A DNA stretch of 64,000 nt from Aphanomyces cochlioides (Eukaryota; Oomycota; Saprolegniomycetes; Saprolegniales; Verrucalvaceae): the NCBI GenBank assembly GCA_019828595.1, contig JAHQRK010000011.1, forward strand, positions 1,302,001-1,366,000, written 5' to 3'. The notes below the pieces were generated by a model. It did no database searches, was not told where the DNA came from, and saw only the letters and a program-made list of their open reading frames with translations. Made by a program: the position numbers and the translations under genes. This document shows, one piece after another, positions 8,805 through 20,098 of the stretch. Numbering within the stretch: position 1 is the stretch's first letter; each line of letters starts with the position of its first letter.

Positions 8805-11312
8805 ATGGAGAGCGCGGGCGCTGACTACGAGCAAGACTTTGGTACGTGGAGCCCTTGAGCTGCTAGATACATCGTCCTTGTTGTAGATAATGACACTGGG
8901 TTGTACGACATCTCCTTCGAAGATGAGCCAGTTGCCGACGATGCAGTTCCATTGAGCGCAATGGAGACGGCGGACGTTGAAGCTGTTGAACTCAGCAGCG
9001 CTGCACTCAAGTATCGTCGATCGAGATCAAGCAGTGAGCTTTTGACGCACCAGCAGCCACCCAAAGTCCTGAGTAAGGCACGTAGCTTCCATGCGTCATC
9101 TCCCGACAAGTCGGCCGTCCGCGGATCGACAAAGGCCGCGACGGACACAGTGTGGACGCAGCAATTTGATCCACGGACAAAGACGTACTACTACGTGAAT
9201 GCAGCCACTGGAGAGTGTACAGAGACAAAACCGCGCTTTGTATCGAAAGGAGGCGCGCGAGAACCCATGCACAATGCCGCTCTCAACATTCAATGCAACT
9301 GGAGAGCGCACCTCGCCCGTCAAGACGTCCAACGCCGCCGTGCTGCCGCACCAACACGAACGACCGAACCTCCAACTACGATTCAAATCCTCCACGACGC
9401 ATACGATCGCAAATGCAAACTTATTCGGCTCAAGATCGCCGACCTCGAACGTGCGGTGGAGAATCGACGACCCGATGACGCGTTTCCCCATCTTGCGGAC
9501 CTCGTGCGCGAGTTTGAAGAGAGTATCGACGCGATCCGCTCCACTTTTAGCGCGGTTGAAGCCGTCATCGATGAGAACCAAGACATTCTCCATCTCCGCT
9601 GCGAGGATATCAATCCAACGCTGACGCAAGTGCAGTCGTCCTGCTTGCGACTCCACAAAGCGATTCTCTCCCACGAATATGCGTTCCTCGAACTCGACGC
9701 GGCGCGAGTCAACGCTGCATGGCGCCAATTTCACTCGTGGCCGGTTCCGCACGGTGCACTCGAGAAGGCATACCTCCGTGCTGAAGGCCTGCTGCGGAAG
9801 ACTATGGGCATCACTGCGTTCCAATCCAAGCAGGGACTCGACCCAACCAAGCTGCCGCCGCATGTCTTTGACGAATGGCAAGTCCAAGTCGTTGCTCTCC
9901 AGGAGAGCATCCACGCGTACGCCAAGCTCATGGCCAGCGAGGCGGGGAACGAACATGTCGTTGAAGTGCCTCCCAGTGACGTCATCGAGAAGGAAGAACC
10001 GGATGTCGTCATTGAAGAAGCTCCTCAACCGAAGCGAGTTCGACGGCCAGGAGGAGCTTCTGACGTTGCGGAGCTCCAACGATGCTGGGCACGAGGACTT
10101 GCTCTGCGGGATCGCGACGAGGCGGTGGCGATCCAGGCTGAAAAGGACGCGGCCAAAGCACGCGTTGCTGAGCTTGGTCGAATCCGTGCCGCGCAGGAAA
10201 AGTTTCGCCTCGAGCGCAGTCGCCGCAAGCTGTCCATCTGGGAAGCTGTCATTGAAGGATGGCCCGTCGAAAAGATCAACCAGCTAGCGCTTGCCGAAAC
10301 CAAGAAAGCGGCACAGGACGGCACGACGCCATTTCGACTGCGAGATTCCCAAGCGGAAAACGGCCGCACGCTCTTGCAACTCGCATGCTGGTGGGGCCAC
10401 GTCGTACGTCGCATCATGGTGCTTCAACTCATTGTCGTAGCATCTAGTCCGCTACTTGGTCGAGAAAGGTTCCAACTTGGGGCAATTCGACTGCGTGATC
10501 AATCGCTTCTCGCTGCTCCACGACGCCGCGCGCGCCGGTCGCGCCGAAGTGGTTGCCTCGGCAGTTCCTCTAATCATGCTGACAGGATGGCTAGATACGC
10601 GTCTTGATCGAGTATGGTCTGCCAGTCAACATTGTCGACAGCCATGGAGATACACCACTGCACTGGGCCGCAAGACGCAACCACGTCGACGCAGTCCGCG
10701 CGCTGCTTGATCTACCGCTGAAGGAACTCCCAATGCCTACCACAGTGTTCACGAGCCTTCAAGTCTCCCGCTGGCGGAGTGTCGTGACGCCAAACTGCCG
10801 CGGGAAGCGCCCCGTTCAGCTTACAAGCCTCTTCCAGCTACGGAAACAACTCGCTGGTGAGCTCGACCGACTCGACGACGGCTCATGTAGTTGCAGAGTA
10901 CCAAGAGATTGCCGAGCGCGGTCTCGAGCTGTACGAACGTCAAGGAGCAAATGAAGCTGCAATGCTGAAGCGACAGCAAGGCCTCGCGCCGCCTCAAGCA
11001 CAAAGACGCGGCTCTGCCGTATTCACTGGCGGCCGGGTGATGCAGTCTCCAGACGACAGCGCCGCCACTCCGTCAACACAGAACAACTTTGTCATGAACA
11101 GCGAGGTGTCCGTGGACGAGCGACGGCAGCGAGAAGTGCGCGTGAGGAAAGCGACGGCGCGAGCGGTCAAGAACTTTGAGAAGGAAGGACGGAAGCGAGC
11201 GAACGTCATCCATGCGAGCCATGCGCTCAAGAAAGGCCTCAGGACATCGCTCATGAGCGCGCATGATCCTGGCGACATGGACATCTTCCTCGACGAGATC
11301 GACGACGAGTAG
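8805..11312 (+). CDS. WW / IQ / ankyrin-repeat protein
   Basis: Exon 1 (8805-8841, MESAGADYEQDF) is followed by a 45-bp intron (8842-8886), then a long exon to about 10410. A WW domain lies near residue 100 (VWTQQFDPRTKTYYYVNAATG), a calmodulin-binding IQ-like helix follows (AALNIQCNWRAHLARQ), and then long charged helices. The C-terminal part holds ankyrin repeats: LLQLACWWGHV...RYLVEKG, then FSLLHDAARAGRAEV, then GDTPLHWAARRNHVDAVRALL. These are split by short introns near 10410-10455 and 10558-10603 and by a 34-bp candidate intron at about 10858-10891. It ends in a basic helical tail (DIFLDEIDDE*). The domain mix suggests a scaffold, possibly cytoskeletal; the precise function is unknown. 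The donor near 10410 is weak. Confidence 0.7.
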
Positions 11313-11432
11313 AATTGTCGGCGGTTTTATCTCACACATGTCAAATGTCAATTTCACACAAGTCAAATGCCATCTGATGGACCTGGATGGAACTGTCAGA
11401 CAACTCAAATAGCTCGTGAAACCGCAAGCGCC

Positions 11433-13896
11433 ATGGCGGAGACGCCACTCACGCGCATCAACAGCCTCATGTACGTCGTCGTTCACTCCATGAGGACTCA
11501 CTGGGAATTTATGGCTAGAATCGCGTCGAATCGGGCGCTGCAGCCGACGTCGCTTCGGGCGCTGACCATTGACGGCATGCGATCACTCCTGTTGGTCAGG
11601 CTGACTTTTTCGTAGAAATTCTCGTCCAGCGATCCGACTTGCCGCCGCTGAACGCCGACGCGCTGCGAGCAAATGGCTTTGAGAGTGTCGTGAAGTACGT
11701 CCAAGCGTACGACCAAGCGGCGTTTGACGAGAGCGAGATGGGGAAATGGACCGCAACTCGGTACATGGCACTCCGATCCATGCTGGCCGAATGCGACCGA
11801 GCCAAGGTACATTTCCCCGCTCTGTTGCGTTCATTGCGTTGTGTATTGTCACAGAAGACAGCGCTTCACCAGGATTGTGTGTGCAAAGTGCTGCAATGGT
11901 TTGACGCGTCAGGAAGCGAATACCAACAAGTACGTCGTCGGTTGAAGCGGCCTGAATTTAACATTGTGCCTTTCTAACAGGCGGCAGTGGCCACGACGCT
12001 CGCTAGCGTGTCTCCCGTCAAGGTAGCGCTGTCTTCTCCTTGGATTGAGGGCCGACGTAGTCTCCAAAACCGCGGAGTCCAGATGGACACAACAATACTC
12101 CTCCAAGGACACCAGAGAACGTTCAAGTACGTCGCCGAACTCAACTCCGTCGCGACGCTAATCCATTCCCGCCTTCTTAGCGCTTCAAGCAGCGAGACTT
12201 GCGCACGAGCCACATTCATCGCATTGCCGAGCTACGTGAACGTGGTTTCACCATCGCTTCTCCTCGGGAGGTTTCCCTCTGATCTACGCATCATGAATTA
12301 CCTGAGCTTGACCGTAGCTACCTGTCGAGGACGAGCGTCTCGCGACTGAAAACAATCAAGAAGAAAGCGGCGGCGCGGAAGGAACTCGAAGTAAAGCTGG
12401 CTTCCAGTACCATACACCTGAAACCGACGCCGAGGTGCGCTCCCGCTCAGCTTTCGTCTAGTTCAATGCTGCAACGACGTAGCATGAGCTCAACCAACTC
12501 TGGCTCCATCAACGTCAAGAGGAAGCAAGCGCCAAAGCCAAACACGGTGCCTTGAGCTCATGGAGTCGAAGCGTCCTAATGTCCATCCACTGTAGCCGAA
12601 GTCGACTCGGCGGTGCTCAAGTGGTCGCGCAATCGCAGTCGTGACGAAGGAGAATTCCTCCGCAAGCAAGTAAGAATCGTCATCTTCATGCGCTTTTTCA
12701 AATTTGCCAAGGAATCGACGCGCATGATGGCACACAAGCAACATCCCAACATGCCGCTGCATGTATCGACTGCCAAGGAGACAAACCAAGCCGACGACTT
12801 GTTTTCCTTTGACGGCGGCAGCAGCGACCCCGCACTGACAAAGCCACGAACGCCAGGAGGTGGAGGCGCTGTGATCGTCAAGAAGAAACCATCCGCGACT
12901 GGCATGCGATTCCGCAATCCTCTGCCGCCCAACTATCGTCCGTCGACGTCTGCAAGCGTCGACGTGGCATCTCCACTCGCATCCAACTTGAAATCTCCCA
13001 TCTACAATGCGCAGGACGGCGGTCCTTTGCGCAGCTTTGCGTCGAGTCATTCGTCGGTCGCGCTCTCCGACACGCCAGATCGAGAGGCGTTGCAAACCCT
13101 CAAGGAATCCACTACCGCCAAGGCAAATCCGTTGACGACGTCCTACACATCGCTCCTTGCGCCAGACGCCAAGCAGCTCCAGCTCCAGCGGCTCACTGAG
13201 AAACGAGTACACCGTCATGCCAAAGCTCCGTCTAATCTCATCACGTAGAAAGCGAAAAAGTTGGACGCGCATGGCGCCCTCGGACTCTCGGAAACCGTCT
13301 CGGATCCTGAACTCAAGCTCTTCTTCAATGCGGCCGTCGAGCGGCGGTGCCAAGTCGCGGTAAGTCTCTCTCCTGCATTCGGCACATTGACATGGGAGAC
13401 GGCAGGCACGTGTGGCGGAGCACAGAAGCGGGAACCAACCGCCCATTTGGCAGCCTAAGCTCTTGCATTCGACGAGCTTCAACGAGGCGAAGCGGTCGAA
13501 TCCACATGCGCTCGCCCCTGGCACGAGCTCACTGCGGATGCATCAAATGGACGAGCTGGACGAGATCCGCGACGCGTTTGAGCGGCACCACCTCTCGTTC
13601 AACTCTGCTGTCTTTGAGAGGTAAAGACGGGATGGAAAGCGTTGCAGTTCAACGTCATGTAGAGCGCTCCTCATTCCCGAAGACAAGTCGGCGGCGGAAT
13701 GCTCCAAGCATCTCCCGATCGCCGGCTCGAAGCTCCCCGAGAATCCTCTCCTGGCGACCAAATCCAAGTTGACCAAAGTACATGGAGCGCTCCGACGAGT
13801 ATGCATCGCTCATGGATGATCTAGGGCCTCGTCAAGAAGAAAGCCAAGAAGGGAAAGAAGGGAAAGAAGCTCAAGAAGAAGAAGAAAGCCAAGTAG
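11433..13896 (+). CDS. Uncharacterised multi-exon protein, lysine-rich tail (tandem paralogue A)
   Basis: About a dozen short exons are separated by introns of about 42-54 bp. Exons I can follow in frame include ANGFESVVKYVQAYDQAAF, DCVCKVLQWFDASGSEYQQ, HIHRIAELRERGF, a large middle exon (about 12703-13247) rich in Ser/Pro/Thr, and the C-terminal unit MDELDEIRDAFERHHLSF, then LLIPEDKSAAECSKHLPI. The last intron (46 bp, GTACAT...CTAG) leads to a tail made almost only of lysine with Gly and Ala, ending in TAG at 13894-13896. The same C-terminal unit and tail recur in the next gene. The N-terminal exon junction is not resolved, so the start at 11433 is provisional. No known family recognised. 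Confidence 0.5.
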
Positions 13897-13957
13897 AAGG
13901 AAGAGTAGACTTGATGAGCCATCTAATTCAGGCGGTGGACGAGTTATTAATAGAGCC

Positions 13958-15120
13958 ATGAGGCCGTCGATGGTCGGCGGAGGGAGCATTCGACTCAAAA
14001 CGCCGATGCCCATCGCCGTGAGTAAACCCGTCGACAAGACGCTCTTGCTGCAGAAACGAGCGACCGCTACCGCCCCGCATGTCCGTCCGGACAGACCGTC
14101 GATGATCCAGCCGATGATGTCTCCCCGCGTGGCTCGAACAATGATGTAAATCTCACTTTCACTCTTCTTGTCTGACGTGCTCATGCTGCGGTGTCTAGCT
14201 CGGTTGAAGCGTGGCCGGATGAAGTCGATGCTGACCTGGAGCTAGTCCTGCAGCCGTCGCCGTCGTCGGCGTTAGGGCCGCCTTCGTCCTCTAGCTCGTC
14301 GTCGGCTTCGTTGGCTTTGACGCCACCGACGCTCAATGCAAGTCCAGCTGACGAACGATCGTCTCTCGCTAGCAATTCAACGGCCTCATTTCGAGTACGC
14401 ATCGCCATGGAGGTACTCAATCAAGTGCATGCGTTGTAGAAGAAGCTGACTGTTCCGGAGACGTCCGTCGCGCTCAACGCGATTGCGAGCGTGATGCGAG
14501 GGACGACGCAGCCTCCAAGCACCAACGACACCGGCTTGCCTCTATGGGAACGTCACGAACGGCCGTCCGAGAACATCCACGTACCCAAGTCGAAAGCTGT
14601 CGACGCCGAAATGCAAGTCTTCCATGACGCGTTCCTGGCGAGACGACAAACGGTACGGACCGCTCGTTTGTCCATTGAACCAAAATGACATGTCTAGGTG
14701 AGGCCGATCGTAGACTACGACTGCATGGCAACACAGACGGGCCAAACAGCGCCAACGCCGCGGCGCTCCATCCATGCGAGTCCTCTCCGGATCGAGCAGA
14801 TGAACGAGATTGCTCAAATCCGCCTCGCATTCGAGAAGCACAACATTGCATTCCACGAAGAAACGTTCCAGCGGTAAGTCCATCGATGGAACTGAACGAG
14901 AGATCGACGACATGGACCGATACACAGAGCGCTCGTGACACCTGAAGACAAAACGACGGTCGAATGCATCGAAAAGTTGCCGCTGCCAGGCGCGCGACTC
15001 CTTGAGAATCCACGTCTGAGTCAGAAGCGCAGACTCTTTGGGAGCGCGCAGAGTGGTCAGAAGAAGAAGGCGTCCAAGAAGAAGAAAGGATCCAAGAGGA
15101 AGAAGAGCAAGAAAACCTAG
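13958..15120 (+). CDS. Uncharacterised multi-exon protein, lysine-rich tail (tandem paralogue B)
   Basis: Starts 61 bp after paralogue A. Introns include one after ATGAT near 14148 (GTAAAT...TCTAG) and a 46-bp one ending at 14440 (donor GTACGC). The protein has a Ser-rich N-terminal half (QPSPSSALGPPSSSSSSS), a middle exon with LTVPETSVALNAIASVMRG and a C-terminal unit MNEIAQIRLAFEKHNIAF, then LVTPEDKTTVECIEKLPL. That unit aligns with MDELDEIRDAFERHHLSF and LLIPEDKSAAECSKHLPI of paralogue A. It ends in a Lys/Ser tail (KKKASKKKKGSKRKKSKKT), as paralogue A ends in a Lys tail. The two genes are therefore a tandem duplication that has diverged. Such tails suggest nucleic acid, microtubule or acidic-surface binding; that is inference. 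Confidence 0.55.
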
Positions 15121-15143
15121 AATAGATATAGACAAGATGACAA

Positions 15144-15884
15144 CTAGACGAGCTCGAGCACTTGGATCCATCGACGGCGACGGACGCTGAAACGCACTTG
15201 AGACTTCTCAAACCAAGGGCCGTCAAAGTCGGCGGCATAGACCCAACCCGCGAGATCGCCCGACGTCTTGACGTAGTGCCACGTTTCCGTCGCTTTGTAG
15301 CACGATGCTGCAGGTGGAACGACATCATCAAACTTGTCGCCAGTGATGCGACCAGACTCTGAACTCCAGTGCTTACGTTCCCCAGACTTCAAATTCTCAT
15401 GTGTCCATTTGCGGTTGAGGAGACCAAAGCGTTCGTTCTCCCATACTTCGAGCACGACGCGTTCGGCAACTTCGTCTTCGTTGAGGATTTGCAGCGTCAT
15501 GTGTACTTTACTGTCGACTTGTTGGGAAACAAAAGCTGGGTCGAGTACTAATGGGTATGCAGTCGGTTGTGCTAGATGGCGTCGGGGGATTTGCTTGAGC
15601 GGGATCGAAATTGTTCCAAGGAGATCGTCTTTGCGCCAGACGTCGTTGTCCCAGACTTGGACTTCCACGGCGGCGTTTTCAAATCGAGCCGAGTCGATTT
15701 GAAATTCAAACTGAGCAGCATGGAATTCGGGATCGAGGCTTCCATTCACGCACAAACTGCGGGCTTGATGTGCTCCCAGGGTAAACACAATGTACGGATC
15801 GGATTTGCCGCCAAGGACTGCCATATCGGCCGCGGGAAGGTCCGTTGCCTTGTAGAGTTCGATGCGGACAGTGAGAATCGCCAT
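15144..15884 (-). CDS. C2 domain plus DysF-like domain protein
   Basis: An intronless protein of 246 aa. Residues 1-125 form a C2 domain: LTVRIELYKATDLPAADM, then KSDPYIVFTLG with aspartates at the calcium-binding loop positions, then VWDNDVWRKDDLLGTISIPL. The second half has the tryptophan-rich pattern of DysF domains found in dysferlin, peroxin-23/30 proteins and TECPR1: VLEVWENERFGLLNRKW, ERKHWSSESG, then DLAGWVYAADF and VRRRRWIQVLEL. The likely role is calcium- and membrane-dependent at an organelle surface. A further in-frame ATG at 15947 would add 21 residues; the ATG directly before the C2 fold is preferred. C2 followed by a minimal DysF pair in so short a protein is compact compared with dysferlins. 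Confidence 0.65.
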   Translation of the reverse strand: MAILTVRIELYKATDLPAADMAVLGGKSDPYIVFTLGAHQARSLCVNGSLDPEFHAAQFEFQIDSARFENAAVEVQVWDNDVWRKDDLLGTISIPLKQIPRRHLAQPTAYPLVLDPAFVSQQVDSKVHMTLQILNEDEVAERVVLEVWENERFGLLNRKWTHENLKSGERKHWSSESGRITGDKFDDVVPPAASCYKATETWHYVKTSGDLAGWVYAADFDGPWFEKSQVRFSVRRRRWIQVLELV

Positions 15885-16082
15885 GTTGGAGGCGTGGGAA
15901 AAATGCGAAAGTGCAATTCCCGATTTCCCGTGGACATTGCGGTGCAAACTGGAATTATTTATTCAAGAATTTCTTATTTTTCCGGAAATAATGAAATAAA
16001 TACTTCATCTGTTCCACTTTACTGGAGACATTTTACTTCATTGTGACCCCAAAAAATCAAATCTTGTTGTTTTTTATGAACG

Positions 16083-16527
16083 ATATTGTGCTTTCTACTC
16101 AAAACTTCCTCCGGCGATTGGTTGAATCAACCGCCAGCAAATCACCAGACCTTCGAAATATAATACAAATATCAATTTTAGAAGGTTATTTTGACCTTTG
16201 GTTGAAATCTTGATCGGGATGGTACACGAAATCGACGAAGCTTCGTCGCTGCGCTGGCGAGGCCAGAGGCCTCTCCACTTGTTGTACGCTCAACGTGAGG
16301 AGCGCTGAATAACGTGGAGTTCTCTTCGAGGTGGGGTTGCTGTGGAAGGTTGTTCAGAGTCATAGAGATGATGTGAGATTTGCAGCTTTTCTCTCACAAA
16401 CTCAGGTCAGTTTTCAGCCAATCAATTGATAGTAAAATTATTTTTAGCCAATCATATTGTCCGGGCGATTTCCAGGCGATTGGAAATATCGCCTGAAATT
16501 GGCAAATTTGGACGGAAATCACAATAT
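16083..16527 (-). mobile_element. Short inverted-repeat element (MITE-like), copy 1
   Basis: A 445-bp block nearly identical to, but inverted relative to, 60375-60807. Both ends carry an imperfect terminal inverted repeat that begins ATATTGTG and continues TTTC. Similarity between the two copies stops abruptly at these ends, which fixes the boundaries. Copy 1 has about 12 bp (GATTTCAACCAA-type) missing from copy 2. No target-site duplication is obvious. An open frame inside is not conserved as protein between the copies. This is a non-autonomous element of unknown superfamily. Confidence 0.7.
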
Positions 16528-16638
16528 CACGTTGGAAAGGAAATCACAATCTAGAGAGAGTTTCTATTGACTGCAAAGAGGGAGAACAACGTTTTGGCGC
16601 CCAAAAATGACTTCATAGAAATCACCCAGGTTTTGAAA

Positions 16639-16704
16639 TTCAAAATATATAAATTTCATTAAAAACTACGGTCCCTAGACCATGTTCAAAATATATAAAT
16701 TTCA
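16639..16704. repeat. 20-bp direct repeat in intergenic DNA
   Basis: The 20-mer TTCAAAATATATAAATTTCA occurs at 16639-16658 and again at 16685-16704, exactly 46 bp apart. The rest of 15948-17396 is AT-rich non-coding sequence containing the inverted-repeat element; I see no gene in it. Confidence 0.7.
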
Positions 16705-17396
16705 GTGTCAAAAAGTTTTTAACCAATAAAATGCACGTATTTCATTTTTTGGCCAATTACTGTGAATTGGGTACGGTAATGTGGAACAAGGTTGACTCCC
16801 GAGTGTCCCCAGTAAAGTGGAACAGAAAAAGTAACGCAACGTTGATGGTCTGTAGCGTGGTAGATGACGCTTTGAAATTTTTATGCTTCAACGGGAATTC
16901 CTTGGGCGGTTCTTAGAAGCTATCGTCTGCCCGAAATTGTAGAGGCGTTGGCACTTCGTGTCGCATAGTAGCCACAGCAGAACACTGCCATTTGGTCTAT
17001 TTTGGACGAATATTAAAATCAAAGATTACGTATTGTAAAAAGTAAAGGTGGAATATTTCATCCTGAGATGTCAACGATGCATAGGACAGTCTGTCTCGTT
17101 TCTTGTCAAGCTTTGCATCAAATTGTATCGGTCTTTTGAGTCTCTATCGTACCGCGAACAACAGCAGGAACACCATTTCATCGGACGGAGACGACAGAGA
17201 GAGTGGAGGTAGAACAAGCCGCATTTTGAATCCAGTGAATTATTGACAGGAAGAAAAATGCATAAGAACGACCGAAAATTCGAAAAATCAAGTAAAAATA
17301 TGGAATTTTCGTCCGAATTTCTATTTAAAATTTCTAAAATAGTGTAAAATGCACATTTTATCTGAATTTAGTGTATCTCGATGATTTTCGAGAATC

Positions 17397-18757
17397 ATGG
17401 CGACGGAACTTGAGGAAGCTCGGGCGGAATTAGCGGCGTTGCGGAGTGAAATGGAATCTAGACTGGCTGAAGCCGCCCAGACAATATTCAAGCTCAACGA
17501 GGAAAACGATCTCTTGGCTGAAGCAAACGAGCAACTTCGCATTGAAAATATCACGCTCAAAGCTCAATTGGAAGAACTCCAGGCTGCAAGCGTCGATACC
17601 AGCTTGAGTTCGCTCTCTCTTGCAGAAAACACCGTGCCAGAGGCTCTCCTGACTCCAGGTGATGGTGTTCTTCCCGTGAATGAATCAGTTTCCGTGGATC
17701 AAGCCCATGTGATGAATATCTTGTCGGTCGGTGGTCATTTCTTCGACGCTGACATCATTGCATCAGGTGGTGCTGACAAGTTTGTCAAGGTACACAACTG
17801 GACCACAAAATCTGTCGTGACGTCATATGATGCTGGTGCACCGGTCCTTGCCGTGTCCTTCCACCCCATGCAGATTTATGCCAACTACCTTTTGGTCAGC
17901 ACAATGGATGGAAAGCACCGTGTGCTCCATTTGGAAAACGATCGTCTCAATCTGGTCCAGCAATTTCACGACCATACTCGCCAAGGAAACATTCGTCACG
18001 CGTGGCTCACTACAGGCTTTGGCTTTGCTACTGGTGCTAGCGACAAGACTGCTCATGTCTACTTTGCAACAAACGAAGATGGATCTCCTGTGCAATTTGC
18101 TATTGCCAAGAGTTTTTACTTCAATGGCTCCATCGAAGCAATGACAGTTGTGCCCCCGACGGGAAACAATGCCGAGCAGCTTGTGATATCCATCCGCGAC
18201 GACTGCTACATGCATTACGTGGATTGTAGCACACTCGAAAAAACTCGGTAAGCCCACTCGTGGCCATCCTTCATGACCATGGGAATAGGATCAACATGAA
18301 CATGGACGGGATCGAGCATGTCTCGTACACAATGATGGACTTGCAGACGTCTCCAAGTGGCGAATACTTGCTCGTCGCAACGGACGCCAATCGTCACTTC
18401 ATCATCAAGGTATTTCCTGTCGAACCTCCATGCAATTTTTGCTCAATAATAGCATTGTAGGTTCGGTCAAACGTTGTACTTCGCAGCTTCTACGGTCACA
18501 AGGCAGGTCCCTACAGTCAACCTCGGGTGATATGGCATGCGTCTGAAAAGTACATCATTTCCAACACTGAAGGCGAAGGCGGGCTCGTCATGTGGTGTGT
18601 CGCGTCTGAAAAAGTGATTCATCGCATCAAGGCGCACGAAAAACTGCTGCGGGACCTCTGGTACAGCCAACTACACGGCGTCGACTATCTCGTCACTGGT
18701 TCCTACGACAAGAGTCTCAAGCTGTGGCAAGTTTCGTCATCGTCGTCACCTTCCTAA
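17397..18757 (+). CDS. Coiled-coil WD40-repeat protein
   Basis: Three exons (17397-18247, 18289-18409, 18461-18757) with introns of 41 and 51 bp encode 422 aa. Residues 1-65 are a coiled coil (ELEEARAELAALRSEMESRL). From about residue 100 there are WD-type blades: IIASGGADKFVKVHNW, LLVSTMDGKHRVLHL, TGASDKTAHVYF, LLVATDANRHFIIK and LVTGSYDKSLKLWQV. The protein has seven or so blades, enough for one propeller. I cannot match it to a specific family; WD40 proteins are protein-interaction platforms. The start codon is the first ATG after the AT-rich promoter region, and GAATCATGG is a good context. Confidence 0.8.
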
Positions 18758-18770
18758 TTGTCATCGAAGT

Positions 18771-18916
18771 AATCCGGATAATTCAGCTGGCAACTTCGAC
18801 ATTATCCGGGTATCCTTTCCTATCCGGATACTGTAACGATATTGGGTCGAAATTATCCGGATGGTTGAGATGTTGATTGGGGGTAGGCCATCCGGATAAT
18901 TTTTGTTATCCGGATG
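18771..18916. promoter_or_regulatory. Cluster of five ATCCGGAT palindromes before the BAH gene
   Basis: The 8-bp palindrome ATCCGGAT occurs at 18772, 18822, 18855, 18890 and 18908, with a one-base variant (TTATCCGGGT) at about 18803. All lie in the 196 bp between the WD40 stop and the BAH start codon. Single or paired copies also occur in other intergenic regions (31219 variant, 31234, 39553, 57304). The most economical reading is a binding site for a dimeric transcription factor. Confidence 0.6.
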
Positions 18917-18953
18917 ACCATCTGTCCATCGTGGATGAAACAACCAGAACCCT

Positions 18954-20097
18954 ATGCCTCGGTACATCACGATTCCGCCGCGGGCGGAGCGCGAGCCGCC
19001 TCGGCCTGGTCAAGTGCCGTACGCTGTGGGCGACTTCGTCGAGGTGGCAGGGCGTCTCGGCAATGAAATAGTGCTCTATGTAGTCGAGATCGTCTCGCTG
19101 TGGACGACGCCGTACGTTGGGTTCACAGGGCAGTACTATTACAAACCTCGCGATTTGGGCGAAAAGATCATGGCGCAGTTTCCATCAAGCGTCAATCCAA
19201 ACGAAATCACGTCGCCGGAAGCAGCAGAAGCGCTCAAGTGTGAAGACAATGAGATCTTTCAGTCGACCTACTCGGGCGACAACCACGTGGCTGCGATCGT
19301 ACGCAAATGCAACGTCGTGACGGCGTCGCAATTCCACCACCAACTCGTGCACAACCCAGACGACGTGAGCACCTATCTCTGTAGGTATGCCTTCCATGCT
19401 TGGAAGTTCCCGTCCCCGTTTTCAAAGCTCGAGACGGAAGAAGACCGCGTGAGTGTCCGCGTCGGAGATGACTGCCAGGCCGTCGTCCCACCATTCGTCG
19501 AACCCATGACGACAGTAAAAGAAGAGAAGGACAAGAACGTCGCGAGTCCGACAAAAGAATTGGTCATTCGACGGTGGCAGAGTTCCAAGAACGAAGAGGG
19601 CGATGCCGTCGAGACATTCCTCCAAGTCGTCGAGTGCTTGCAGATTGCAGTCGGGAATATTGTCTATGCATGGCACGAAAAAGCGCGCGAGCAGATTTTG
19701 TCCGTTCTTGAAGAGCACAAAGGCAACCACAGTTTCCGCGTCGTCTACTTGGATGGCTCGGGCTCGATTGTCGTCGATGCGAGCTTCGTGCGCGGTCTTG
19801 TCTCCCAGGACGAAGCACTCATGCTCCTCCACGAAGCAGACTACAACTATCGCATCGCAACGGAGCAGGTACGACACGACCAGGACCTCGGCAAAGCTCA
19901 TCTGTGTCTTGTTTTCGTAGGTAACTCGGCTTATAAGCACGCGATCGGCGGCGGCGGTGAAATTCGCCAGGGATACGCACTCGGACGACGGCAATGCATC
20001 CGATTCCAGCGTCGCATCGACGTCATCGTCGTCGCCACGGACGTTCAAGCGGCAGTGCAAGCAGCAACCTTCAGGCAAAGCGACGCGTAAAAACTAA
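18954..20097 (+). CDS. BAH domain protein (chromatin)
   Basis: Two exons (18954-19868, 19921-20097) join across a 52-bp intron (GTACGA...TCGTAG) to give 363 aa. The first 140 residues form a bromo-adjacent homology domain: YAVGDFVEVAG, IVSLWTTPYVGFTGQYYYKP, NEIFQSTYSGDNHVAAIVRK. BAH domains read nucleosome or histone states in silencing and replication complexes. A helical segment near residue 280-305 (DEALMLLHEADYNYRIATEQV) resembles the end of an ELM2-like helix. The spliced tail is Ser-, Lys- and Arg-rich. If the intron were retained the protein would end in a different frame at 20090, so the intron is inferred from splice signals. It is preceded by the ATCCGGAT cluster. Confidence 0.75.
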
Positions 20098-20098
20098 A

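Noticed and set aside
16178..16363. Open frame inside the MITE-like element, also open in copy 2
   Set aside because: Between the two copies most differences change the amino acid, and an indel truncates copy 2, so there is no sign of selection for a protein.
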